A DNA stretch of 64,000 nucleotides from Coenobita brevimanus. Lineage: Eukaryota > Arthropoda > Malacostraca > Decapoda > Coenobitidae. Numbering within the stretch: position 1 is the first letter of the stretch; each line of letters opens with the position of its first letter. The stretch covers positions 321,001 to 385,000 of the forward strand of contig CM064697.1 in NCBI GenBank assembly GCA_032717465.1, read 5' to 3'. The notes under the pieces are model-generated. The model worked only from the letters and a program-made list of their open reading frames with translations, searched no databases and had not been told where the DNA came from. Positions 23,049 to 33,330 of this stretch are shown piece after piece. The position numbers and the translations under genes were made by a program.

Positions 23049-24880
23049 AGTTTCCCCCATCTGACATTCGACCTTGCCCTCAGCCTCAAGTTTCACCTCG
23101 ACCCAGAAACTTGGAAAATCAGTAAATTGGCTCCGCATTTTTACCCATCATTTTTATCATCTTTCTTGGCTCTTTCCTTCCCTGACTCCCTCATATCTCC
23201 TTCCCTCTTCATTTTCCTCTTTTTTTATTCATTTTTCTTGCGTCTTTCCTTCCCTGACTCCCTCACATCTCCTCCCGTCTTCATCTTGTCATCTTTCTCG
23301 CGTCCTTCTTTCCCTGACTCCCTCACATCTCTTCTTCTCTTTATTTTTTGCGTCTTTCCTTCCAAGACTCCTTGACATATTCTCCCCTCTTCCTTTTCAC
23401 CTTCATTTCCATCATCTTTTTTGCGTCTTTCCTTCCCTTCATCCCTCGTATCTCCTCCCCTCTTCATCTTTACTCTCATTTTCATCGTCCTTCTTGCATC
23501 TTCTCGTTCTTCACTCTTCATATTTCTTCCCCTCACCTTTCCATCTTTCCCTTTTCTCTGTTCTAAATCTTTCCTTCCTTATTTATTTATCTTCCTTACC
23601 ATCTATTTTTTGTTTCGCTCATATTCCCTTCTCCTCCCTCTTTTTTTATCCTCTCTCCTTTTTTCATCTCTCTTCTTCCTTCTTTATAATATTTCATTTT
23701 TCTATGACCAGTTTTACCTTTCACCTACCCCATCTTTCTTCCAGATTTCCCATTCTCTTGCTGCATCTGTTCTCCCTTCTTCTATTATTCTTCCTTCCTT
23801 CTTCCATTTGTTATTCTCTCCATACTTTTTCTCTCCGTTCAACCTTACCTTCATTTTTCTTTTTCGTTTTCTTTTCATCCTTCTCTCCCTTTTTTAATAT
23901 TTTCTTCCCCTTCCTCTTCCTCCTTCGTTCTTTCCTTCGTCTTTCTTCTCTTGCCCCTTTCACCACTTTCGTTTTCATTTTACATCTAATTTCCTCTCCT
24001 TCATTCTTCTTCTTTTTCACATTTTCTATACCCTGTTCCACCCCAGCGCCTTCCTTACCTGTTTTTTTTTATTTCCGTTACCTGTCGTTCGTTTATTTCA
24101 TTTTTCCTTCACACTTTTTCTCTTCTTCCAGCCTCCTTCAAAATGTCATCTTCACGCCCTGTCCTTCACCACTTCCTCTTCCCCCAACTTTCCTTCATAT
24201 TACCTCCCATTTTTTCACTTTTTCTCTACTGTACTTTTCCTCTACCTTTCTTTCATCTTTCCTTCACCTTTCCGTCATCCTTCACCCTTCCTCCCATTTT
24301 TTCCTTACCTTGCCTCCATTTCTCCTTTGTACTTTCCTTCACTTTCCCCAAGTTTTCCTTCACCTTCCCTCAACCTTTCCATCATCTTCCCCATCATTTT
24401 CGCCGTTCTTCACGCCATCTTTTCTCCAACTTACATCCACCTTTCCTCCATCTTTTCATTACATTTCCTCCGCCCTTCCTCCCCAACTCCTTCCTTCCTT
24501 CCCTTTCTGCCTCGTTCTCTCCCGTGCATCCTTCCATCCCTGCCGTTTTCCCTCTCTTCCATCCTTTCCTCCCTTCCATCCTGCCCTCTCTGCCTCGCTC
24601 GCTCTCTTCCATCGTTCTCTTTCCGCCTACCTCCTTCTCCTCCTCTTTCGCTCCTTTCTCTCCTTTCCTTCCTTCTTTCCCTCATTTCCTTCCTTCCCTC
24701 CTTCCCAGCCTCTTTCCCTCCCTCCCTTCCTCCCCGTCATTTAAAGTCATTTCCTCCCTCTTATACCTCAAGTGTCCGTCTCTCTCCCTTCATCTCTCAT
24801 CCACCCTTATCTCTTCATACCTCTCTCTCTCTCTCTCTCTCTCCACTCCCACCATCTCACCAAATTTCTTGCATATTTTC
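22802..24880. repeat. pyrimidine-rich block, about 2 kb, with CT arrays
   Basis: CT arrays lie at about 22802-22830, 22998-23046 and 24821-24842. At 23160-23460 a degenerate unit of about 70 bp ('tccctgactccctcacatct' plus 'cgtctttccttcc') repeats about five times. The 556-codon open frame is Phe/Ser/Leu/Pro and is an artefact. Confidence 0.9.
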
Positions 24881-24901
24881 CTTATCAACCTATTTAACTG
24901 T

Positions 24902-24903
<2 letters not shown>

Positions 24904-24969
<66 letters not shown>

Positions 24970-25086
24970 ACTCGCTGGCTCAGCGGTCTTGCTCTCGCCT
25001 GCCATCTAGTAGACGGGGATTCGTGCCTTGCTCAGGAAAAAGTTTCACTGAAGAAGCGGGTGATTACTGTCTCCTCGAGCAAGGGG

Positions 25087-25161
<75 letters not shown>

Positions 25162-25259
25162 GGTCACAGCCTTGCCCTTAGACCGGACTTTCAGCTCTTT
25201 TCCGGGAGGGTAAAAAGCTGACGATAACGACCATCACGTGATCCTGACCGACCCGGTGA

Positions 25260-25305
<46 letters not shown>
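24904..25305. repeat. inverted microsatellite trio (CA)n / (GT)n / (CA)n
   Basis: A CA array (24904-24967), a GT array (25087-25159) and a CA array (25263-25305) alternate in orientation, spaced by about 120 and 100 bp. Neighbouring arrays are reverse complements and could fold into long hairpins. The first spacer holds the tRNA-like repeat. Confidence 0.95.
24970..25086 (+). mobile_element. possible tRNA-derived SINE-like fragment
   Basis: TGGCTCAGCGG at about 24977-24987 fits the pol III box A consensus. GGATTCGTGCC about 30 bp later is a poor box B, with a shifted TTC and no CGA. The spacing is tRNA-like, but no cloverleaf is obvious. Sequence after the GT array (25160-25260) may be the rest of the same repeat. 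Confidence 0.35.
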
Positions 25306-25307
<2 letters not shown>

Positions 25308-26302
25308 GAGTTCATTGAGTTTCTCTTTCATATCTTGTCCGTATTCCATATCAATCTCCTCTCTCTCTCTCTCTCTCTCTGACTCTATCTACCTCACCTT
25401 CAAGTCGTGTGTGCCGGCATCTCTCCTCGCTCTAGACACTGCTATTTGTACTCAGGCTCACGCTAAAAAACACCAGGATTTATTTGTAGCATTTGTATCC
25501 TATTGTAATTCGGCGGCTGTCCTGAATTTTCCACTTTATTATGATCTAGGTCGAGTTTCCTTATGTAACTTTATCACCTTCTTGTAGTTCTCCTTTCTAT
25601 TCCTAATTTATCGATACATTTTTTCCTGTAATCTTTATCTTCCTGTATTATCTGGCTGCCTTTGATTTCCTTGTTTATCAGTACGTATTTTTACTTGTAT
25701 CTTTTTTGTATTACCCGATGCTTGTATTCGAATTCACGATAAACACCAAGATATTTTGTAATTTTTGTATCCTTATGTATTACTGCGATTGTTCTGGATT
25801 TTCCAACATATTATACTTTGGAGGAGGATTTTCTTGTAACTTTTGAATATTCTTGTTTTGTGGTTTTCCTTGATGCTCTACTTTATCATTGTTGACGTCA
25901 AGTACTTTTCTTAGAACTTTCGCATCCAATTGAAATATGGATGTCATTTATTTGCTTACTATATTCAGGAAGAGCATTATCTGTAGCTTGTATTTCTACC
26001 CTGATTTGCCGCTGACACTTGTATTCTCTTGTATTACTGTATCGCTCTGTGGTTGTCCTTGCCTTGCTGCTGTAACTCAAGAAGACAATTTTTCAAAACT
26101 TCTTTAAACATGAAATCCTATGTAATGACTTGTAACTGCTGTACCTGGCCTGAAATTTAACGTTATCTGTACTCTCTTACCTGCTCTGAGCTAATTTCTA
26201 TCTAATGTTTGTCTGTGTCTGCGCCTATGCTTCACACAACATTAATTTGACTACGGGTTCTTACCATCCTCGGCTTCGTTTTCCACTACTCACCTCGATA
26301 TA

Positions 26303-26355
<53 letters not shown>

Positions 26356-27100
26356 CAAAATTACACACACCCCTACGCATATGCAGTAATGAAAAATATG
26401 CATACCTACACCTGCACAGGACTCACATACACTCATACATCCACACACATCTAACTCAGTCAAAACATGTAGTGGGCATCGTAATGTGAAATCTTAGCCT
26501 CACACTGTCCACTTTTTTGTCCCAACCACTTAACATCATTAAACCCAATTGTGCTACCATGCATCTCTCTATCTATGCTACGAACAGAATAACTTAAAAA
26601 AGAATAAAAAAATAAAAAACCTTGCCGGTCTCGAGCTTTTATATATCACTGAACCTGGCTCGAAAAAATTACTGAGTTGATGTTAATAAATTGTCTTTTT
26701 CTTTCTTTTTCGGACTAATCGATAACACTTTTATTTTACTGTAATGTTTTGTTGGTTCTTTGTACGGACTGAAAACTGCAACTTGTGTCTTCCTTTTTCC
26801 TGCCTGATTTTTTTTTTTTTTTTTTTCAATTTCTTTTCTTCTTCAGTCCTTCTTTTCATGTTAATCTGGCGTTCTTCTCCTTGTTTAATTTTCTGACTGA
26901 CTAATCACCATTTTCTCTCAATTTCCCGTGTTTCTACTTCTTCCCTTTGTCTTCCGTTCTTCGTCCCTTGTTCTTTACGTGTCTACCTATTTCTCTCTGA
27001 ATCTCTCCCTTTTTTCCTGTATGCTTTTTTATTTTCTCCCATTCGTTAGCTTTCACTTTTTATTAACTTTCTTTTCACCTACTTTATTATTACATTTTTC
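25306..27100. other. AT-rich unique sequence with a CA array
   Basis: Mostly non-repetitive DNA. A CT array lies at about 25359-25382, a CA array at about 26310-26350 and a T run at 26811-26826. Near 25430-25860 similar 'tttgtaNcttttgtatcc' and 'aacaccaNgatNtatttgta' phrases recur, suggesting an old duplication of about 300 bp. From 26700 onward the strand becomes T-rich, as expected before a splice acceptor. Confidence 0.5.
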
Positions 27101-27142
27101 ACCTGTTTCTTGCGGGGCGTGTGTCAAGGTGTGTATCCCGTA

Positions 27143-27287
27143 ATGTCCGGCACGACACTGGCGGACTCTACTGCCCCCCTCTCCTTCAACTCCTCCTCCA
27201 GGTTCTGCCCCGACGAGGTGGAGAAGGAGAGGGAGCAGCTGGAGGAGGAGGAAGAGGAGGAGAGGGCCCTTGAGAGAGAGGGGGGGG
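27143..27287 (+). CDS. candidate coding exon, product unknown
   Basis: An open frame beginning at ATG 27143 encodes MSGTTLADSTAPLSF, then FCPDEVEKEREQLE, then a run of Glu. It ends at a GTAATG donor-like site at 27288. Third codon positions are almost all G or C, unlike the AT-rich DNA upstream, and the amino-acid mix before the Glu run is not repeat-like. The exon could also enter from upstream in the same frame through a pyrimidine-rich acceptor at about 27128. Alternatively it could start at the CAG acceptor at 27199-27201, which follows a clear pyrimidine tract. The acidic, probably coiled or disordered product is not recognised. The Glu/Arg end could be purine drift, so the call is tentative. 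Confidence 0.4.
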
Positions 27288-27369
27288 GTAATGAGAGGGG
27301 AGGATGGAGGGGGTCACTGTTTATTGATGTGGTGACATGTAAAGTGAAGTTCGCTCCTTGATCTTCTCC

Positions 27370-28250
27370 CGGTCAAGTTCTCAGCCTGGCAACTAGAAGG
27401 AAAGGAGATAAGAAGAGGGGATGAGATAAGAAGAGAGGAGGAGACAAGAAAAGCAGAGGAGATGAGAAAAGGGGATGAGAAAAAAGGGTAGGAGAGAAGA
27501 AAGGGAAGGAGAGAAGAAAAGAGGAGAAGAAAAGAAAAGCGAAGGAGAGAAGAAAAATAGAGAAGAGACGGAACGGGGAGGAGATAAGGGGAGGGGTGGA
27601 AGGACACAGAAAACGGGGAAGATAATGTGATATGGGGGTAGGGTAGAGGCAAAGAAGAGGGGAAGAGCGGGTGTGGGGAAGAACGAATGGGGAGAGGAAA
27701 ATGAGGAATGGGGGAGGGATCGAAGCAAAAAAGAGAAGTAGGAGGGAGGAGACAGGTGAGGAGGAAGGACGGGGAGAGAAGGAAAGAAAAGAGGAAAAAA
27801 GAGTAAGAAAGGAGTTGAGGCACATAGAAGGCAAAGAGTTGAGAGAAAGAAGGGGAGAGAGACATACTGAAAGGAGGAAGCAAAAGAGAATGGCTGACGA
27901 GTGGAAGTGAAGGAGAGAGAAAAGAGAGAATGAAAGGAAAAGACCAACTTGATGGGATGGGAGAGGAAGGAATGAAGGAAAACGGGAGATGATGGGAGAT
28001 GATGCAGAGGCAAGGGATGAACAGAGAAGGAAATGAGGTGAAAATGAGGCCAAATAATGAAACAGGAAGTGAAAAGAAAACTACTGAGATGAGCGAGGAA
28101 TGAAGGAAGGGAGGAAGAAAGCGCGGTGAGGGGACTGACCCAACGGCAGAGAAGGGAATGATGGAAAGGAATGGATAGAAGGATGAGGAGAAGCCTATTG
28201 GAAAAGCAGCATAAAAGAGAAACCATAAAAGGAAAATAAGACGGATCAAA
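27370..28250. repeat. purine-rich block
   Basis: The plus strand is A/G-rich from just after the candidate exon, with a degenerate unit 'agaagagggatgagataaga' repeating at 27405-27560. Minus-strand frames of up to 334 codons are compositional. Confidence 0.9.
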
Positions 28251-28254
28251 TTCA

Positions 28255-28790
28255 ATGTTCTTAACTCTCGATCTGAACGTTCTTTGACTTCTTTTTTCCC
28301 TTTGACTTCTTTTCCTCTCTTTGACTTCTTTCCTCCCGTTTGCTGTCGCTATTTTCTCTAATCTGAATAAAGAAGTCTGACGTTTCATTTCATTCATTCA
28401 TTCATTGCCAGACGCCATGTATCCCAAACAGGGTGGCCAAGGGCTTAGAGTTAATTGTTTTACAGGGAGGGGCACTAATCCTCCACCAACCCCACTTGAC
28501 ACGGGATAAAATATGCACAAGATTCATACTGTGCAGCCAAATGATAAATCCCCATACTAGGATGACGTGTTTCTCCTTTACTTCCTACTGGTTTCAAACG
28601 CTTTAATTATATGCCATTTTTCGATGTGGATTCAGATGTAATTTTCCTTACCCCTTCAATACCGGAGGCTTTTCTTAAGCTGATTAACAAAAATACAATA
28701 TATTAAGGAAAAAAAACAACACTAGATTCAGGAAAAAAAATCTCTTGGTATTATCTTTCCCTGATCTCCTCTCCTCCTTCTCCTCCTAGT
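28255..28790. other. unique sequence with partial family B motifs
   Basis: A short 'tttgacttctttt' reiteration at 28282-28335 and a CATT run near 28390 open the stretch. Non-repetitive DNA follows. 'accccttcaataccg' near 28651 matches the outer end of family B. No gene is seen. Confidence 0.45.
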
Positions 28791-28828
28791 AACCCTTTCA
28801 CCCCCACGACATCTTGTCTGGGAGTAAT

Positions 28829-28962
28829 CTTGCTACTGACAGACGATTTCGTTCAGCTAAGGAGGAGTTCCCTGATGGAAAAGGGACGGTAATGGACGCT
28901 TTTTCTAACCCCTCCAGTTCAAACAGCCTCTCTGGAACTCAACGAAATCGCCTACATGCAGG
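28829..28962. mobile_element. family B foldback element, copy 1 of an adjacent pair
   Basis: The left arm 'gacagacgatttcgttcagc' and the right arm 'gaactcaacgaaatcgcc' are inverted repeats around a core containing 'taatggacgctttttctaac'. Sequence resembling the outer end (aaccctttcaccccc) lies at 28791. It is non-coding and MITE-like. Confidence 0.75.
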
Positions 28963-29030
28963 AGAAAAGAAAGATATATAATAAAACTAGAGATAAACCC
29001 CTTCAAAACTATCAACTAATTTTTATCATA

Positions 29031-29151
29031 CTCTTGCTGTCTCCAGACGATTTTATCCAACTCAAGGGAGAAGGGGGGTTTGATGGAAACTGTATCTAAC
29101 CCCTCCACTTTAAATAGCCTACCCTAAAATGAATAAAATCGTCTGTACAGG
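29031..29151. mobile_element. family B foldback element, copy 2 of an adjacent pair
   Basis: The left arm 'ccagacgattttatccaact' and the right arm 'aatgaataaaatcgtctg' are inverted. The core has 'tttgatggaaactgtatc' then 'taacccctccac'. The outer-end motif 'aaccccttcaaaac' lies at about 28997. It is in the same orientation as copy 1, about 200 bp away. Confidence 0.8.
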
Positions 29152-29204
29152 AAATACAGACCAAATACACATTACACTATCGGCTTCAAATGCTTAGCTC
29201 TTCT

Positions 29205-29480
29205 CACCCTCCTCTTCCTCCGTGCCTCCTTGTCCTCTTCCCACCCTCCTCCTCCTCCTCTTGTCTCCTTGTCCTCTCCCCATCCTCCTCCTCCTCCTCC
29301 TCCGTGCCTCTTTGGCCTCTCCTCACCCTCCTCCGTACCTCCTTGTCCTCCCCTCCCCCTTCCCCGTGCCTTCTTGTCCTCCCCTCACCCTTTCCCGTGC
29401 CTTCTTGTCCTCTCCTCACCCTCCTCTTCCTCCGTGCCTCCTTGTCCTCTCCTCACCCTCCTCCGTGCCTCCCTGTCCCG
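29205..29480. repeat. about 33-bp minisatellite (pyrimidine-rich)
   Basis: The unit is CCTCCGTGCCTCCTTGTCCT plus ctcctcaccctc, with length variation from internal CTC triplets. About 7 to 8 degenerate copies. Frames through it are Pro/Ser/Leu artefacts. Confidence 0.85.
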
Positions 29481-29579
29481 CTCTTTACCTAATAACCCTA
29501 ATTAGCTCCTCATTAGCGCTCATTTTCCCGCTCATTACACTAACAAAAAGAGCATAACAGCCTCGGCTTTGAGCTTCAC

Positions 29580-29850
29580 GACGGGGGTTAGGGATTACAG
29601 CTAAGTGTCTCCAACTCGTCTCCATTAAAAATAAGGCCTGTTTCGGCGGGGTCAGTGGGATCGGCTTAGGATCGAGGTGGATTACTGATCCAAGTCCACC
29701 CAAGGCTCATTGGTAGACATCAGGAAGGGTATCCGGTCATAAAATGCTACACGCTCCAAACCTAAGTCCTTTACCCAGGGGCAACGCCTTAGCCCTTATC
29801 GAAAAAAGGGGGCACGGAGTAAAACTAAGTATATCTATATATATAATCTC
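29580..29850. mobile_element. possible LINE/SINE 3' tail-like segment
   Basis: 'catcaggaagggtatccggt' followed by 'cataaaa' near 29718-29745 resembles, from memory, the conserved 3' tail of some invertebrate non-LTR elements (a GGGCATCCGG-type motif). The upstream 100 bp are complex and non-coding. No reverse transcriptase frame is visible nearby. Confidence 0.3.
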
Positions 29851-29854
29851 TCTC

Positions 29855-29855
29855 T

Positions 29856-29915
<60 letters not shown>

Positions 29916-29944
29916 TAACCATTATACTACTACTACTACTACTA
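29855..29944. repeat. (TA)n and (CTA)n microsatellites
   Basis: A TA array of about 60 bp is followed by a short CTA triplet array. Confidence 0.95.
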
Positions 29945-30082
29945 AATTAATAATAGACTATAGTTTTTTCCCTTCTGCAGCCAGTTGATGAAAATGTCTT
30001 GGTCGCTATCCTGGGTCAACATTATCTTAAAGAGGTCAACAAGATGACCTTTGGCAGCTGCTGCGTGTCAATACATCACAAG

Positions 30083-30309
30083 GGCCCGTAGTCTCGTCGG
30101 TTAAGAAAGCTCCCTGACACCTCATCCTATGCGATTTATTTTCCTATTTACTACTTACTGTCCTCTTCTGTGCCAACAGATGATTCCAATGCCACCCTAC
30201 TCAGTATAGTCTAAATTGCACACAAACTGGTATTAACCAGAAGTATAAAAAAATAAACCGCTAAGGAAGAGGCGCTACGCAGCGTTCTTAACCGACGAGA
30301 ATACGGACC
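30083..30309. mobile_element. family A foldback element, copy 4 (best inverted repeats)
   Basis: Left arm 30083-30142 and right arm 30250-30309 are 60-bp inverted repeats. They share TCTCGTCGGTTAAGAA exactly, then an 'acctcNtccNtNgcgNtttatttt' block. The spacer is 107 bp. The ends are GGCCCGTA and, read inward from the right, GGTCCGTA. No target-site duplication is evident, and no coding capacity. The arm length is long for a 227-bp element. Confidence 0.9.
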
Positions 30310-30367
30310 AGGGGCTGAGAGAGAGAGAGAGAGACAATTTTAAGCCAAGTCAAAGTTAAAGTAGGCA

Positions 30368-30480
30368 GCCATCACACTATCACCCCTCCAACTCACCCCA
30401 GGTTCAGGGAGTAATTCAAAGTCAAGTGAAAAGCAAATGAGTGAAAGGCCATCACACTGCCACCCCTCCGACTCACCCCA
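30368..30480. repeat. 80-bp tandem duplication
   Basis: GCCATCACACTATCACCCCT at 30368 is repeated with three substitutions over the compared 34 bp at 30448, so the period is 80 bp. Confidence 0.85.
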
Positions 30481-30639
30481 AGTTAAGTTGTCATCACCAG
30501 GTTCAGCCAATTAAAAGTTGACCATAAAAAGCTGAATTAATCGTAAGTGTATCCAATATAATTAAAAAAGGGATTACATTTTTATACCACTTACTGAGGA
30601 TTAATTACTGAAGGACATGATACCAGCTTAATCTTGACT

Positions 30640-31860
30640 CTAGTTTTATCCTTCTCCTCAGTTTCTCTTTATTGCCCTCTCTCTTATCTTTTTTCTCTTC
30701 TTTCTTTCTCATTTCCTCTTTCTTGTCCCTCTCTCTCTTATTTCTTAGTTTTATCTTTCTCCTCAGTTCTTCTCGTCCCCTTTTCTTCACCCTTTCTCCC
30801 TCCTTGATCCCACCCTCTTTGTTTCAATCTTTCTCCTTCGTTCTTCCCTCCAGCTTTCCTTCATTCTTTCCCCTCTCTTCTTCTCACCCTCTTTTCGCCA
30901 CTCATTCTCATCTTATTCCTCACTTTTTACAGTTTCTCCTTCTCGTTTCTTTCTCCAAACCCTCTATGGTATACTCCTCTTTCTTTCTTCATGTTTACTA
31001 CCTTTCTTCATACTGTTTCTTTTTTCATTCCTCTTCATCCTCATTCTTCTGAGTCCCCATCCTCTTCCCAACCACTGACTTCTTTGCATCTAGTTTCCCC
31101 TTTCCAATCTCTACCTCTCCTCCCTCTTCCTTCTGTGTTCATCTTTTTTGTTTATTTTTGTCTTCGCCTTCCTTTCTTCATACTAATCCTTCTTCCCTCT
31201 TCCTTCACCCTTATTCTTTATTTCCATCTCCCTTCTTCACAATTCTTCTTCCGTCTCTTCTCCCATCTTTCCAATTCTTAACCTTTTCCCCTCTTACCAT
31301 TATTTCTTCCCACCTTCTCCCTTCCATCCCAACATCCCCTATTCCTTCTTTCTCCTATCAAAATCCCAAGCCATCCCTTTCTCTTCGCTCTTCCCTCCCT
31401 TTTTTCTTTCCTTCTTTCATTCTCTTCCTCCTTCCTCTCCTCAATGCAATATACTTCCCTCCTCCATTCTTACACATCCATCTTCCCCGACCAACCTACT
31501 TTACTCCTCCTCCATTCTTTATATTCCCCTGCTTCTCCTCTTTCCTTTCTCCTTCCTTCTGCTTCTTCACCTGTTTGCCACCCTCCTTCTCCATTACTTC
31601 TTTTCCTTACAAATGCTCCTCTTCCTCCAGCTTCTCAACCTCATATTATTCCATCAGTTTATTTCATTTTGCTCTTACGTTTTCTCTTGTTCTTCTTCTT
31701 CTTCCTACATTTTTCAGTCTACCTACACGCCTCTTCTTCCTCCTCCTCTTCTCCCCCCTCCTTCTTCACCACCTCCTCTTTCTTCTTCTTCTTCTGCTGC
31801 TGCTGCCCCTCCTCCTCTGTTTCCCTCTCTTCCTCCTGCACCATCTCTTCTTGCCTTCAT
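30640..31860. repeat. pyrimidine-rich block
   Basis: C/T-rich plus strand without stop codons in several frames. CTT/CTC triplets occur, with a CTG island near 31795. No gene is supported. Confidence 0.9.
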
Positions 31861-32290
31861 CCCTATCACTGCTTCCTGATCCTGCCCTCCTCCTCCTCAT
31901 CCACCTCTTTCTCTTCCTCATCCTTCTCGTCCCTTCGTGCTTCTTGACCCTGCCCTCCTCCTCCTCATCCTTCTCGTCCCTTCTTACTTCTTCTTGAACC
32001 TGCCCTCCTCCTCATCCACCTCTTTCTCCTCCCCATCCTTCTCGTCCCTTCTTCCTTATTGATCCTGCCCTCCTCCTCCTCCTCATCCACCTCTTTCTCC
32101 TCCACATCCTTCTCGTCCCTTCTTACTTCTCCTTGATCCTGCCCTTCTCTCTCCTCTTCTTCCTCGTCCCTTCTTACTTCTTGATCCTGCCCTCCTCCTC
32201 CTAGTTCTCCTCCTCATCCTTCTCGTCCCTTCTTACTTCTTCTTGATCCTGCCCTCCTCCTCCTAGTTCTCCTACTCCTCCTCCTCCTCC
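31860..32290. repeat. 60-80 bp C/T minisatellite
   Basis: The unit contains TGATCCTGCCCTCCTCCTCC and 'ccttctcgtcccttctta' and recurs about seven times with CTC-driven length variation. Confidence 0.85.
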
Positions 32291-32463
32291 TTCCTCTAGC
32301 GGCCACATTCCCCCCCATCATAATTTCTGCGTAGCCTTCCAGTCATTAACCCCAGGGCGAGGTGGTGGGCGCAAAAATGAACTTTATTCCTACCCTCATT
32401 ACAATTTTTACCCGCTTATCTTCCTCGTCCCTACGCCCTTTTTATCTTCCTCGGTGACCCCTC

Positions 32464-32505
<42 letters not shown>

Positions 32506-32570
32506 TACTTTTCACTCAAAATATCCTTCATTATTTCACTCTCATACTTAGTCACCATTGCCTCATTCTC

Positions 32571-32619
<49 letters not shown>

Positions 32620-32691
32620 TTCACTCAAAATATCCTTCAATCTTTCATTCTCATATTCAGTCACCATTGCCTCATTCTCCCATTTCTCTCT

Positions 32692-32745
<54 letters not shown>
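32464..32745. repeat. higher-order repeat: (CT)n plus flank duplicated
   Basis: CT arrays at about 32464-32488, 32575-32613 and 32699-32744 are separated by two copies of a roughly 65-bp non-repetitive unit starting 'ttcactcaaaatatccttca', at 32511 and 32620. The period is 109 bp. The microsatellite and its flank therefore expanded together. Confidence 0.9.
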
Positions 32746-32746
<1 letters not shown>

Positions 32747-32756
32747 CAGTGGATAG

Positions 32757-32876
32757 GAAGTGAAAGGCAGGATGAGAGATGGAAGAGAGATGAAAGGAAA
32801 GGGAGAGTGAGAGAGAAAGGAGGGAAGAAGGAAAAGGAAGGAGATGGTTGATTGAAGGACGGAGGGGAGATGAAAC

Positions 32877-32935
<59 letters not shown>

Positions 32936-33033
32936 AACAGACAGATGAGGTAGAATGGGAAGAGGCGTTTAGTGAGGAAGAAGGAGAGGAGGAAGGGTAA
33001 AGTGGAGGTGGAGGAGGGGCAGTACTCGTAGTG

Positions 33034-33111
<78 letters not shown>

Positions 33112-33125
33112 GAAAGAGAGAGAGA
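32757..33125. repeat. purine block with (GA)n-(GACA)n compound arrays
   Basis: The strand bias flips immediately after the CT cluster. GA arrays at about 32880-32920 and 33040-33087 each pass into GACA tetranucleotide runs, which suggests the two are duplicates. Confidence 0.9.
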
Positions 33126-33330
33126 CCTCGTAGTGAAGGGTTTGCAGCTGCTTCCATTAGTTCATTCAATACCATGATGAGTTTTTTAACAGAACTTTCA
33201 CAATGGACCATTTTAATTCAAATAAAGGAACCGTATTGTAGTAAAAGGGTTAACAGCTGCCCTTTCTAACCACGACTAACATTTTCCTACTTTTTCTTTT
33301 TCATTATAATCGACGGTTCTGTGCCCATTT
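33126..33330. other. unique sequence with a family B end motif
   Basis: Complex sequence. 'agtaaaagggttaacagctg' at about 33240 and 'ccctttctaacc' resemble family B end and core words. No gene is seen. Confidence 0.45.

Noticed and set aside
24977..25040. tRNA gene
   Set aside because: Box A is good, but box B lacks the GTTCRA core and I cannot draw a cloverleaf. It is kept only as a low-confidence SINE-like fragment.
27370..28250. Continuation of the candidate exon as a long Glu/Lys/Arg protein
   Set aside because: The stretch is a purine block with stops in the exon frame. The charged frames are short and compositional.
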